Source of the DNA: Candidatus Latescibacterota bacterium
GTDB taxonomy: Bacteria; Latescibacterota; UBA2968; UBA8231
Direction: 5' to 3'
Length of the DNA: 64,000 nucleotides
Assembly (NCBI GenBank): GCA_022819745.1
Contig: JAJEGS010000001.1
Coordinates: 1-64,000, forward strand
Part shown: positions 25,528 to 34,048 of the stretch, one piece after another
Layout: every line of letters starts with the position of its first letter
Position numbering within the stretch: the stretch's first letter is position 1
The notes under the pieces: generated by a model
Databases searched by the model: none
Seen by the model: the letters and a program-made list of their open reading frames with translations, nothing else
Told to the model about the DNA's origin: nothing
Translations under genes and position numbers: made by a program

Positions 25528-26585
25528 TGCCGCACATCAAACCCGACGACCTGCGCCAGATCGGCTACCAGCTTTTCGAGACGGCTGGCTGCCCTCCTGC
25601 CAGCGCCCGCGCCGTGACCGACCACTTAGTCGAGTCGTCTCTCTACGGGCACGACTCGCACGGCAGTCTGCGCCTTTACGAATACATCGAACAAATCCAA
25701 GACGGCACCTTTGATCCCCAAGGCCAGCCTTCTATCGTCAGCGAAAAACCCTGCACCGTGGTCGTCGATGGCGGCGGAACCATGGGCCAGATCGGCGGGA
25801 CGTTCGCTACCCAGCTAGCCATCGACAAGGCCACTCAGTACGGGGTCGCCACTGCCACGCTGCGCAACTGCGGGCATGTTGGCCGGGTGGGGGCCTATCC
25901 GCTACAGGTCGCCCGTCAAGGCATGATTGGGTTAGCCTTTTGCAACGCCGGTCACCTCGGGCGCCAGATCGCTCCTTACGGCGGGATCGACGGCAAGCTC
26001 AGCACCAACCCCATATCCTGTGCCGCGCCTCGGCGCAACGCCGATCCACTCTTGGTCGATATGACCACTTCGGTCTGCGCCGAGGGCAAGGTCCGCGTCG
26101 CCTATAATCGCGGAGAACAGCTACCCGAGGGCCGAATCATCGATCACGATGGCAACCCTTCTACCGACCCAGAGGCATTTGTCGGCGATCCGCCCGGCGC
26201 GATCCTGCCTTTCGGCGGGCCGGTGGCCTATAAGGGGTACTGCCTGAGTATGATAGTTGAGATTCTAGGTGGGGCTCTCAGCGGTCAGGGCTGTGCCAAC
26301 GGCGAGACCGTCATGCAGAGCAACGGGCTGCATCTGACGGTGTACAACATCGAGCACTTCGTCGAAATGGACTTCTACTTCGACGAACTCGAAAGCCTCA
26401 TCCGCCACGTATCCACCAGCCGGGTCGATCCGCACATCGGTGAGATACAACTGCCCGGCGATCCCGAATACCGCACGGGACGCCAGCGCCGTGAAGAGGG
26501 TATTCCCATCGACGACACGACTTGGGGCCACATCGGCGAGGCCGCACGGAGCCTTGGGCTGGACCCTCAGACTTGGTTGCAATAG
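25527..26585 (+). CDS. Malate/L-lactate dehydrogenase family (Ldh_2) oxidoreductase
   Basis: 352 aa from ATG 25527, which overlaps the PhyH stop by one base. Family motifs: GHDSHGSLRLYEYIEQI near the N-terminus, a TATLRNCGHVGRVGAYP region with the catalytic His, and YKGYCLSMIVEILGGALSG near the C-terminus. These NAD(P)-dependent enzymes act on 2-hydroxy acids such as malate, ureidoglycolate or 2,3-diketogulonate. The exact substrate is not inferable. Translational coupling with a dioxygenase suggests that it oxidises a hydroxylated product. Confidence 0.9.
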   Translation: MPHIKPDDLRQIGYQLFETAGCPPASARAVTDHLVESSLYGHDSHGSLRLYEYIEQIQDGTFDPQGQPSIVSEKPCTVVVDGGGTMGQIGGTFATQLAIDKATQYGVATATLRNCGHVGRVGAYPLQVARQGMIGLAFCNAGHLGRQIAPYGGIDGKLSTNPISCAAPRRNADPLLVDMTTSVCAEGKVRVAYNRGEQLPEGRIIDHDGNPSTDPEAFVGDPPGAILPFGGPVAYKGYCLSMIVEILGGALSGQGCANGETVMQSNGLHLTVYNIEHFVEMDFYFDELESLIRHVSTSRVDPHIGEIQLPGDPEYRTGRQRREEGIPIDDTTWGHIGEAARSLGLDPQTWLQ

Positions 26586-26592
26586 GGGCGAA

Positions 26593-26691
26593 TGGCGGGA
26601 ACGTGTGGGAATCGAACCCACCCAGCGCAACTCTCGCTACGCCGCAACGGATTTGAAGTCCGCGGCAGCCACCAGGCACACATCCGCTCCC
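26593..26691 (-). tRNA. selC: Selenocysteine tRNA, anticodon UCA
   Basis: The minus strand folds into a 99-base tRNA-Sec including an encoded CCA (26595-26593). The acceptor is eight base pairs long with one G-U and a possible mismatch at the last pair, as bacterial tRNA-Sec requires. The anticodon stem-loop is GGACTTCAAATCC with UCA in the loop (plus-strand TGA at 26654-26656), the long variable arm is rich in GC, and the T arm GTGGG-TTCGATT-CCCAC is clear. A functional gene means the organism decodes UGA as selenocysteine; selA, selB and selD are not in the window. No convincing selenoprotein was found here. It is downstream of the lipoprotein gene at 26760 on the same strand. Confidence 0.93.
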
Positions 26692-26737
26692 GCAAAGTTT
26701 TCGTTTGAATACGCAAAAATATAGAATGAGATCCCAA

Positions 26738-26762
26738 TAGCACCAACGGACCTATGGTGCTA
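26738..26762 (-). terminator. Hairpin at the stop of the 26760 lipoprotein gene
   Basis: Perfect 8-bp arms TAGCACCA / TGGTGCTA with a 9-base loop overlap the stop codon. No T-run follows on either strand, so intrinsic termination is uncertain. It lies between the lipoprotein gene and the tRNA-Sec gene. Confidence 0.4.
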
Positions 26763-27689
26763 CTTGGTCTGCGCTGCTTCGGCCCGCGCCTTGCGCTCGG
26801 CCCGCTCGGCCGCTTTGCGCTCGGCCACCTCGGCTTCTGTCGGCAAGCGTCGCGCGGGCATTTCTGGATACTCAAGCGGCAACTCCCAGCGCAGGGTTCG
26901 CAAGGGGACGTCGCCCAAGTTTTCAATCTGCAACTCTAGATATTCATCGTCGAGCCCGACAATAGGCTTCTTGTCGTCGCTTTTGCGATTGGGGAAGAAG
27001 ACCCGGTAGTAGGTCTTGCCGTCGAGCACCTCTCCTTCGGGCCGGTCGCTCTCGTACGGATAGAAATTAAACGTCCCGCTGGGCTGGAAGCGCACACCTT
27101 GCTGATTGACCAAGAACGTGCGCGCACCAATATCGGCAATATAGGGCTTGAGCTGAGACTCTCCGCTCGACAGATAAACGGTAAAGACCAAACGACTGTA
27201 GAGCGTCAAGCCCCAACGGTCGTCATACTGGTCGCGCAGGATGGGAAACTTGGGGTCGTAGATGGCATCGACGACCCGGCGTATGTATTCGGCTCTCCAG
27301 ATGTCGAAGGCGCGTTTTTGCAGGGGATTGCGCGCATCAAAGGACGGATTTACGTAGATAAGATACTGAAAGTAAAGGCTGTTGATGTCCGTGCCGTCTT
27401 CGGCCGGATAGGTGCCATCGACGTAGGAGTAGAGTAGTTGTTTGATGCGAAATTCGAGCTGCTCCTGCCCCAAGTCCTCGCGCTCAGCCCGCGCATAGGC
27501 GTGGGCAATTTCGTAGGCGAAGGTATGCAAGGCGGCCTGCACCAAGACGCCGTCGGCACCCCGATGGCTTCTGTTTACGGTGCGCCATACTTCCTGCCCG
27601 ACGCGCGCGAAGGGGCCTTCCGAAAGTTCTAGGGCGCAGCCCGTGCCCGCCGCACATATCCAGCAAAGGAGCAAGACCCTGCTTGGCAT
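26760..27689 (-). CDS. Lipoprotein, unrecognised family
   Basis: 309 aa. Signal peptide MPSRVLLLCWICAAGTGC with an acceptable lipobox before Cys 18. The middle contains a region with many Tyr/Phe (YFQYLIYVNPSFDARNPLQKRAF, in part) and reminds me of the GWxTD-type proteins of FCB bacteria, but the diagnostic GWxTD is not seen. The C-terminus is a charged Ala/Glu/Arg helix (EVAERKAAERAERKARAEAA). Start ATG 27689 has a GGAGG. Last gene of the ispE-rplI block on this strand. Confidence 0.75.
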   Translation of the reverse strand: MPSRVLLLCWICAAGTGCALELSEGPFARVGQEVWRTVNRSHRGADGVLVQAALHTFAYEIAHAYARAEREDLGQEQLEFRIKQLLYSYVDGTYPAEDGTDINSLYFQYLIYVNPSFDARNPLQKRAFDIWRAEYIRRVVDAIYDPKFPILRDQYDDRWGLTLYSRLVFTVYLSSGESQLKPYIADIGARTFLVNQQGVRFQPSGTFNFYPYESDRPEGEVLDGKTYYRVFFPNRKSDDKKPIVGLDDEYLELQIENLGDVPLRTLRWELPLEYPEMPARRLPTEAEVAERKAAERAERKARAEAAQTK

Positions 27690-27729
27690 GAATTACCTCC
27701 GTCGAGGAGGGAGGATGCCCAGCGTCGCG

Positions 27730-28173
27730 CTATTCCTTGACGACCCAGAGCTTGACCGCTGTTGCTACCTCTGGATGGAGGCGCACTTCGACATTGTAAA
27801 CACCCAATTCGCGGATGGGGTCTTCGAGGTGGATGGCGCGGCGATCTATCTCGTAGCCCTTTTCATCGAGCAATTCGGCGATATGCTGGGCGGTTACCGA
27901 ACCGAAGAGGCGATCCTCCTCGCCGACCTTGACCTGCGCGGTGAGCGACTCCGCTTCCAGCTTCTTGGCGAGGATCTCAGCGGCGCGGCGGTCGCGCTCG
28001 GCTAAGGTCTCTTGCTGTTTGCGCCTAGACTCAAATTGAGCCATGTTGGTGGCGCTGGCGATTAGGGCCTCGTTGCGAGGAATCAGAAAGTTGCGACCAT
28101 ACCCGTTCTTTACCTCCACGACCTCGCCAGCCGAACCCAAGGATTCAATGTCCTTTAATAGAATTACTTTCAC
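27730..28173 (-). CDS. rplI: 50S ribosomal protein bL9
   Basis: 147 aa. The N-terminal MKVILLKDIESLGSAGEVV and the GYGRNFLIPRNEA loop are the bL9 rRNA-binding domain; a long connecting helix (ESRRKQQETLAERDRRAAEI) and the C-terminal domain with LFGSVTAQ complete it. It follows a DUF2232 gene and rpsF, a common order, but rpsR is missing here. Confidence 0.97.
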   Translation of the reverse strand: MKVILLKDIESLGSAGEVVEVKNGYGRNFLIPRNEALIASATNMAQFESRRKQQETLAERDRRAAEILAKKLEAESLTAQVKVGEEDRLFGSVTAQHIAELLDEKGYEIDRRAIHLEDPIRELGVYNVEVRLHPEVATAVKLWVVKE

Positions 28174-28217
28174 GACTTGTCCTCCACTTCATAGAAAACG
28201 GCGATGTTGTTTGGGCC

Positions 28218-29030
28218 TTACGCTTCTTCCTCTGTGGGGGCTGGGCGCAGCCGCCGCCAATCGAACCACGTATCCAAAAGCCCCAAGCCCGCCAAGAGCA
28301 GAAACGCCAAGCCCGCGACAAAGAAAAGCCCTACGTAAAACAACAACTCGACCAAAGGCGGCACCCGTTGGCGCTGGGCGAAAAAGCGCAAGACGGCCAA
28401 TCCTTGCACTGCGTAGATAATTCCCATCAACACGATCAGATTGAGGCCCAAATCGGCCAGCAATCCGTCGCTCAAAAGACTTAGACCCAAGGCCGCGATC
28501 AATACCCAGATCAACTCTTCCCAAGGCCGCCACAAAGTCAGCGGCAGGGGAGCAGGCAGCGATAGCCCCAGCCGCAAAGCCAAGCCCTCGCTCAACCGAT
28601 ACGCCACGACAAAAACCAAAAGCAGGGTCGCCATCTCGATGGCCGGCTGTACTCGCAGGACCGCGTCGATCATCGCGCTTAGCGTCTGGCCGCTTCCCTC
28701 TACAGCCATCCCCAAGGCTTGAAACTGCTCCAAGATGGCGGCGGCGTGCTCTTGGCGATGTGCGCCATCGCGCGCCTGAATTAACTGCCAGAAACACAAG
28801 CCGGCCGGCGGCGTGCAGGCCATGGCCATGACGCGACCATAGGTCTGCTGACGCTCTATTTGCAAAACAGCGAGCAACCCCATAATGGGCACTAGCCCTA
28901 ACATGGCACCTAGCAGCATGACGGAGCCCAAGCAAAGCAGGCCGATCAAGGGCAGGGCACCGCGCGAGCCGTAGCGCAAACTGGCCAAAAGCGAAACGAC
29001 CGCCAGCGCTATGCCCAGCAGAATCAGCAT
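28218..29030 (-). CDS. DUF2232/YybS-like membrane protein
   Basis: 270 aa with about eight hydrophobic segments and almost no charged loops apart from a central segment (IQARDGAHRQEHAAAIL). Proteins of this kind (YybS, DUF2232) lie between rpsF/rpsR and rplI in many bacteria, and that position rather than any motif supports the assignment. Role unknown; they resemble membrane components of transport or cell envelope synthesis. Stop of rpsF is 12 bases upstream of its ATG. Confidence 0.72.
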   Translation of the reverse strand: MLILLGIALAVVSLLASLRYGSRGALPLIGLLCLGSVMLLGAMLGLVPIMGLLAVLQIERQQTYGRVMAMACTPPAGLCFWQLIQARDGAHRQEHAAAILEQFQALGMAVEGSGQTLSAMIDAVLRVQPAIEMATLLLVFVVAYRLSEGLALRLGLSLPAPLPLTLWRPWEELIWVLIAALGLSLLSDGLLADLGLNLIVLMGIIYAVQGLAVLRFFAQRQRVPPLVELLFYVGLFFVAGLAFLLLAGLGLLDTWFDWRRLRPAPTEEEA

Positions 29031-29042
29031 CGGCTGCCGACG

Positions 29043-29564
29043 CTAAGAGTCGTCGGACTCTTGGACTACGGCCTCTTCGGGTGCCTCCTCTGCCACCTCA
29101 CTAGGCTCATTACTCTCAGGGGCAGCATCGCGGCGGCTGTCGTCGCGGTCCCTTGTTGGGCCGCGGGAGTCCCGATGGGAGCCACCTCGGTCCCTCGGGC
29201 CGCGGGTCGGTCGGGCAAAAGCTTCTTCGAGGAAATTGTCGGCGGCTAGCTGGGGCACGTGGATAAACTCGCCTTCGACCGCGGTGATGAGATAGCGCAG
29301 CACCGCTTCGTCAAGCTTGAGCGTCTGTTCTAGCCCTTCGATCGCCGTCGGCTCGGCGGAAAACTGATAGAGCACGTAGTACCCTTGATGCCGATTCTTC
29401 AGGCTAGACGAGGTATAGGCCAGACGCCGCAGACCCCAATTGTCGATCCGGACGACTTGTCCGCCATTTTCCTCGAGCAGAGCCTCGTATTTTTCGACGA
29501 GTTGATCGTATTGGCCCTCGCCGGCTTGGGGGTCCAAGATACATACGAGTTCGTAGTTTCTCAT
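29043..29564 (-). CDS. rpsF: 30S ribosomal protein bS6 with long charged C-terminal tail
   Basis: 173 aa from ATG 29564. The first 100 residues are bS6 (MRNYELVCILDPQAGEGQ, WGLRRLAYTSSS, GYYVLYQF, LKLDEAVLRYLI). The tail is long and of low complexity: Arg/Asp/Gly repeats (GPRDRGGSHRDSRGPTRDRD) and then an acidic stretch. Family members are usually 95-140 aa. An N-terminal extension to 29600 is not conserved. Ribosomal partner bS18 is not encoded next to it. Confidence 0.95.
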   Translation of the reverse strand: MRNYELVCILDPQAGEGQYDQLVEKYEALLEENGGQVVRIDNWGLRRLAYTSSSLKNRHQGYYVLYQFSAEPTAIEGLEQTLKLDEAVLRYLITAVEGEFIHVPQLAADNFLEEAFARPTRGPRDRGGSHRDSRGPTRDRDDSRRDAAPESNEPSEVAEEAPEEAVVQESDDS

Positions 29565-29603
29565 TGTATTGCGCTTTCTTGGTTCTGGTCTGGGGCACAT
29601 CCC

Positions 29604-31643
29604 TCAGACGAAAAGCGGTGCCAGGACGAGAGATATCACCGACATCAGCTTGATGAGTATGTTTAGCGACGGCCCCGAAGTGTCCTTGAACGGGTCGCCG
29701 ACCGTATCGCCGACGACGGCGGCTTTGTGGGGATCAGATCCTTTGCCCCCCAAGTGGCCCTCTTCGATCCACTTTTTGGCGTTGTCCCAAGCCCCCCCGC
29801 TGTTGGCCATCATCAGCGCCAACAAGACACCGCTGACCGTCGCCCCAGCGAGCATACCGCCCAAGGCGATAGGGCCGAGGCCGAAACCAACCGCGACCGG
29901 AGCCAACACCGCCAACAGGCCCGGTAGAATCATCTCGCGCAGGGCCGCGGTCGTGCTGATCTCCACGCAGCGCCGGGTATCGGGCTTGGCTTTGCCTTCC
30001 ATCAGGCCCTCGATCTCGCGGAACTGACGCCGGACTTCCTCGACCATATTGAAGGCGGCCTTGCCGACCGAGGTCATGGTAATGGAGGCCGCTAGGTAAG
30101 GAATCATCGCGCCGATAAAAAGCCCGCCGACGACAATCGGCGTAGTCACGTCAATGACGATCGGCTCACCGGTTGCAGTCTCAATAGCGGAGGAATAGGC
30201 CGAAAAAAGCGCCAATGCCGTCAACGCCGCCGAACCAATGGCAAACCCCTTACCCATGGCCGCAGTCGTGTTGCCGAGTGAGTCGAGACCATCGGTGATC
30301 TTGCGCGTGTCTTCGCCCAAGCCCGCCATTTCGGTAATGCCGCCAGCGTTGTCGGCGATGGGGCCATAGGCGTCAACCGACATGGTGATACCCACTGTGG
30401 CCAGCATGCCCACGGCGGCGATGCCAATCCCAAAAAGCCCGGCAAAGTGGAAGGCCAAGCCAATGGCGACGACGATCCCCAAGGTCGGCAGGACGACGCT
30501 CTCCATGCCTATGGCCAGACCGGAAATAATATTGGTCGCCACGCCAGTCTTAGAGGTTTCAGCGATGGTGCGGATAGGTTTGCCGCCGGTGTAGTACTCG
30601 GTAAAAAGGCCTATCGCGATCCCGGCCAAGCAGCCCGCGCACAATGCCCACACCGGCTGATTGGATAGGCCGATTGTCCCGGCGACCCACCAAGCACCCA
30701 AAATCATTAGTGCGGCTGCAACCCAAGTCGAGTAGCGCAATGCGGCACCGGGGTCGAAATTCTGCAGTATCCGCACCATCAACACGCCCAGTAGCGACGC
30801 GACTATACCGATCGTGATGACGATCAGCGGGAAGCTCATCGCCGCGAGTTTCGCCTCGGTCGGATCGGAGATATTGGGAGCAATAGTGGCCAGCAGTGAC
30901 GCGGACGCGGTGGCGGCGATGGCAATGGTAGCGATGACCGATCCGACGTACGATTCAAAGATATCGGCACCCATGCCAGCGACATCGCCGACATTGTCGC
31001 CGACGTTGTCGGCGATAACGGCCGGATTGCGGGGATCGTCCTCGGGAATCCCCGCCTCCACTTTGCCCACCAAGTCGGCACCCACATCCGCGGTCTTGGT
31101 GAAGATGCCGCCGCCAACGCGCGCGAAAAGAGCAATCGAAGAGGCCCCCATAGCGAAGCCGTTGATCGTAGATGCTTGGCTTATATCGTCCCAGATACCA
31201 ATAGCGCTGGCCAGTGCTCCAACGCCGAAGAGTCCCAAGCCAGCCACGGCAAGCCCCATCACGGCGCCCCCTGAAAAAGCGATGTTCAGCGCCGGCCCTT
31301 GGCCGTGTTGGTTGGCCGCTTGGGCGGTGCGAACATTGGCGTGGCAGGCCGCCTTCATGCCAGTGTAACCGGCCAAAATGGAGCAAACGGCTCCCGCCAA
31401 GAAAGCGTACGCGGTATGGGCACCTACGAAGGCAAAAAGGAGGGCGAAGACGATGACGATAAACCCGGCGAGGATGGTGTACTCGCGTTTGAGAAAGGCC
31501 ATAGCTCCCTCGTGGATAGCCTCTGAGATTTCCACCATCTCTGGAGTGCCCGCCGGAGACTTTTTGATGTAAAAGTACAGCAGGAGCGAGCAAAGCAAAC
31601 CGCCCAGACCGATGAATGGCGCTGCGCTTGTCCAAATTTCCAT
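29604..31643 (-). CDS. hppA: Membrane-bound K+-dependent pyrophosphatase (ion-pumping)
   Basis: 679 aa, sixteen membrane segments. Substrate-binding motif [19 protein letters not shown] and [16 protein letters not shown] bind Mg-PPi; a second set ([31 protein letters not shown]) is at the C-terminal half. The marker segment reads [10 protein letters not shown] with Ala at position 461, whereas K+-independent H+-PPases have Lys there, so this is the K+-dependent class. Whether it pumps H+, Na+ or both cannot be told safely. It uses cytoplasmic pyrophosphate to build an ion gradient. Located between pth and rpsF on the same strand. Start ATG 31643 behind AGGGAGGG at an unusually long spacing. 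Confidence 0.95.
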   Translation of the reverse strand: MEIWTSAAPFIGLGGLLCSLLLYFYIKKSPAGTPEMVEISEAIHEGAMAFLKREYTILAGFIVIVFALLFAFVGAHTAYAFLAGAVCSILAGYTGMKAACHANVRTAQAANQHGQGPALNIAFSGGAVMGLAVAGLGLFGVGALASAIGIWDDISQASTINGFAMGASSIALFARVGGGIFTKTADVGADLVGKVEAGIPEDDPRNPAVIADNVGDNVGDVAGMGADIFESYVGSVIATIAIAATASASLLATIAPNISDPTEAKLAAMSFPLIVITIGIVASLLGVLMVRILQNFDPGAALRYSTWVAAALMILGAWWVAGTIGLSNQPVWALCAGCLAGIAIGLFTEYYTGGKPIRTIAETSKTGVATNIISGLAIGMESVVLPTLGIVVAIGLAFHFAGLFGIGIAAVGMLATVGITMSVDAYGPIADNAGGITEMAGLGEDTRKITDGLDSLGNTTAAMGKGFAIGSAALTALALFSAYSSAIETATGEPIVIDVTTPIVVGGLFIGAMIPYLAASITMTSVGKAAFNMVEEVRRQFREIEGLMEGKAKPDTRRCVEISTTAALREMILPGLLAVLAPVAVGFGLGPIALGGMLAGATVSGVLLALMMANSGGAWDNAKKWIEEGHLGGKGSDPHKAAVVGDTVGDPFKDTSGPSLNILIKLMSVISLVLAPLFV

Positions 31644-31678
31644 ATACGTCTGTAACCCTCCCTTGGCTACGCTGCTTT

Positions 31679-32236
31679 TTAACCGTTGAACTTGTTCATG
31701 GCCGCCTCAATGCCTTCGGCGTAGTACACTTCGAGCGCCGCATTCCCGCGCTCAAGCAAGTCTTCTACCTCGTCTTCTGGGGAAAACGGATCCAGTACGT
31801 AGTCAACGACGTCCGCGTCTGCGGGTGGGATGCCGATCCCTAGGCGCAGGCGCGGTACGGCTTCCGTGTTGAGCGCTTCGAGAACCGAAGCCAGACCGTT
31901 GTGCCCGCCATCGCTGCCGCCACGGCGAAAGCGCAGGCGCCCGAAGTCGAGTAGGAAGTCGTCGAAGATGACCAGTACGTCTTCGGGAGGCACCTCCCAT
32001 TGGGCGCAAAGGGCGGCGGCGGTCGAACCGCTGCGGTTCATATAGGCTTGGGGCTTGGCCAAGAGCACTTCCCGACCGCCCAGCACTACTCGGACGACTT
32101 GGCCCTGTATGTCTGTTTGATGCTGCCAGTCAACACCACAGCGCGCCGCTAGGTGATCCACCACCATAAATCCTATGTTGTGTCGCGTTGACGCGTAGCG
32201 CGCACCGGGATTTCCCAAACCCAAGGCTACTTGCAA
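31679..32236 (-). CDS. pth: Peptidyl-tRNA hydrolase
   Basis: 185 aa. [18 protein letters not shown] with the catalytic His, MNRSG and the [24 protein letters not shown] segment (DD, GHNG) mark bacterial Pth. It hydrolyses peptidyl-tRNA released from stalled ribosomes. The start at 32236 is two bases behind the rplY stop. The order ispE, tRNA-Gln, rplY, pth is conserved in many bacteria. Confidence 0.96.
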   Translation of the reverse strand: MQVALGLGNPGARYASTRHNIGFMVVDHLAARCGVDWQHQTDIQGQVVRVVLGGREVLLAKPQAYMNRSGSTAAALCAQWEVPPEDVLVIFDDFLLDFGRLRFRRGGSDGGHNGLASVLEALNTEAVPRLRLGIGIPPADADVVDYVLDPFSPEDEVEDLLERGNAALEVYYAEGIEAAMNKFNG

Positions 32237-32238
32237 AC

Positions 32239-32955
32239 CTACTCTTCGCCACCCCCGTCGCCTTCGCCGCCCTCGCCACCTTCGCCACCTTCCTCTCCTT
32301 CGCCTTCCTCTCCTTCGACCTCTTCTCCTTCGACCTCCTCGGCTTCTTCCTCCTCAGTGATCAAGCGCGGAGCCAAGATATTGACAATCGTGCGATCCGG
32401 GTCGGTAGTAATGCGCGGCTCTTGGTCGATGAGATCGCTCACGTGCAGGCTATCGCCGATGACCAGCGAAGAGATGTCAATCACCATCGCGGAGGGCATT
32501 TCCGAGACGACGCATTCCATTTCGATTGCAGTCAGCGCCTGCTGCAAAGCCCCGCCCTCGTTGCGGACCCCTTCGGGCTCCCCCTCAGTCAGGATCGGAA
32601 CATTGGCGCGCAGCGTCTCGCTCGGATCGATGCGCAAAAGGTCTAAGTGCAGCACATGGCCGAGGACCTTGTGGTATTGGACGTCGCGAATCAGGGCCTG
32701 CTCAGGAGCTCTATCAGGCTCTTCGTGCTCAATCAAGATGATGGCGTTTTGCCCGCCTTTGCTCAGGATGAGCTCCAAGCTATGGGCATCTGTCTTGAAA
32801 GATTCAGCGGGCTGATTGTGACCGTAGATCACTCCGGGCAACTGGCCCTGCAGGCGGCGCATTTGGCCCACGGGGCCCTTGCCCTGCTCTTGGCGGGCCT
32901 GGACTTTGAGCGCCACCTGCTCGCGCGCTTGGATCTGTAGTGGAACTTGCGGCAT
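32239..32955 (-). CDS. rplY: 50S ribosomal protein bL25 (Ctc/TL5 form) with acidic repeat tail
   Basis: 238 aa. The N-terminal domain (KVQARQEQGKGPVGQMRRL, GQLPGVIYGH) binds 5S rRNA; the second domain (VLHLDLLRIDP, then GVRNEGGALQQALTAIEMEC) is the CTC/TL5 extension. The last 45 residues are almost only Glu and Gly (VEGEEVEGEEGEGEE and GGEGGEGGEGDGGG), longer than in most members. The matching DNA is an extremely CTC/CTT-repetitive stretch (32241-32340 of the plus strand). CTC proteins are linked to stress tolerance. Confidence 0.93.
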   Translation of the reverse strand: MPQVPLQIQAREQVALKVQARQEQGKGPVGQMRRLQGQLPGVIYGHNQPAESFKTDAHSLELILSKGGQNAIILIEHEEPDRAPEQALIRDVQYHKVLGHVLHLDLLRIDPSETLRANVPILTEGEPEGVRNEGGALQQALTAIEMECVVSEMPSAMVIDISSLVIGDSLHVSDLIDQEPRITTDPDRTIVNILAPRLITEEEEAEEVEGEEVEGEEGEGEEGGEGGEGGEGDGGGEE

Positions 32956-32999
32956 CGAAACATCTCCTCAAAAGACTCGATCAAATATCAATGGCATAA

Positions 33000-33074
33000 T
33001 GGCAGCCCGGCGAGGACTCGAACCTCGATAAACGGAACCAAAATCCGTTGTCCTACCAATTGAACGACCGGGCT
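33000..33074 (-). tRNA. tRNA-Gln, anticodon UUG
   Basis: 75 bases with an encoded CCA (33002-33000). Acceptor arms AGCCCGG / CCGGGCT pair perfectly with G as discriminator; anticodon loop TTTTGGT in ACGGATTTTGGTTCCGT carries UUG; T arm GAGG-TTCGAGT-CCTC is canonical. It lies between ispE and rplY, the usual place of this tRNA in such clusters. Confidence 0.97.
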
Positions 33075-33104
33075 ACCTATCTCTATGCCTCGCACTTCCC
33101 CGAG

Positions 33105-33962
33105 CTAGACCGGCTGACATAAAAAAGACCGGCAACCTTGCCTTTGCAGTGCGCTCTGCGCCTGAGAGGCGGTTTTCCGGTCGTCGAAGATACCGTAAAC
33201 AGTGGATCCGCTGCCCGACATCAACGTGGCGCGGGCGCCAACTCGGTCCAGTTGAGAACGAAGTTCTGCGACGATGGGATAGGTGCGTTCTACCGCGGGC
33301 GTGAAGTCGTTCTCTAGCACTTCAAATAACCTGTCGTGGTCAACGCACCCGCCGCTCAGGGAAACAACAAAGTTAAAATAGGGAGAATTTTCTGTCAAGA
33401 TGGAGCCGAGTTGGCCATAAGCCCACGCCGTGCTGATCTCGACCTCGGGGTACGCCAACACGTAAAAGACTGCGCCTGCCCAGCTCAGCTTGTTGAGGAT
33501 CTCGCCCCGGCCCCTCATTAGAGCGGTGCCGCCTTCCACTAGAAAGGGAATGTCCGAACCAAGGGTGGCGGCGATCCGGCGGAGGTCTGCGTTCGAGAAT
33601 GGCTGGCCATAGAAGCGATTGAGTGCTCGCAGGGCCGCGGCCGCATCGGCACTGCCCCCGCCTAGGCCCGCGCCTATGGGTATATTCTTTTCTAGGTGGA
33701 TGCGGAACGACTGGGCCGGGTGGTCGAGCTGAGCATGAAAGGCATCAACTGCGCGGCACACCAAATTGTCCGGCCCCGTCGATAGGCTATCGAGGCTACA
33801 GGTCAATTGATCGGAGGAAGCTAATTCAAAGTACAAGACGTCCGCTAAATCCACGCATTGAGCCACACTGAGGATATCGTGGTAGCCATCGGGACGGCGA
33901 CCGACAATTTTAATCCCCAAGTTTACTTTTGCGTATGCTTTTTCGACCAGCAGACTCTCCAT
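33105..33962 (-). CDS. ispE: 4-(cytidine 5'-diphospho)-2-C-methyl-D-erythritol kinase
   Basis: 285 aa from ATG 33962 (AAGGTG upstream; ATG 33983 is a possible longer start). GHMP kinase motifs: AYAKVNLGIKIVGRRPDGYH, the ATP loop NIPIGAGLGGGSADAAA, and SDIPFLVEGGTALMRGRGE. It phosphorylates CDP-methylerythritol in the MEP isoprenoid pathway. Divergent with the TPR gene at 34049; the 86-base intergenic region is AT-rich and must hold both promoters. Confidence 0.96.
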   Translation of the reverse strand: MESLLVEKAYAKVNLGIKIVGRRPDGYHDILSVAQCVDLADVLYFELASSDQLTCSLDSLSTGPDNLVCRAVDAFHAQLDHPAQSFRIHLEKNIPIGAGLGGGSADAAAALRALNRFYGQPFSNADLRRIAATLGSDIPFLVEGGTALMRGRGEILNKLSWAGAVFYVLAYPEVEISTAWAYGQLGSILTENSPYFNFVVSLSGGCVDHDRLFEVLENDFTPAVERTYPIVAELRSQLDRVGARATLMSGSGSTVYGIFDDRKTASQAQSALQRQGCRSFLCQPV

Positions 33963-34048
33963 CGCTGCACACCTTGACCGCATTTTACTATATTTTACAC
34001 TCTAGCCTGTTATTTACGTGTCAGATTGGCATACTCTTGAGAGTTGAT

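Noticed and set aside
32241..32340. Pyrimidine-rich CTC/CTT tract considered as a triplex or regulatory repeat
   Set aside because: It is fully explained by the Glu/Gly codons of the bL25 tail on the minus strand.
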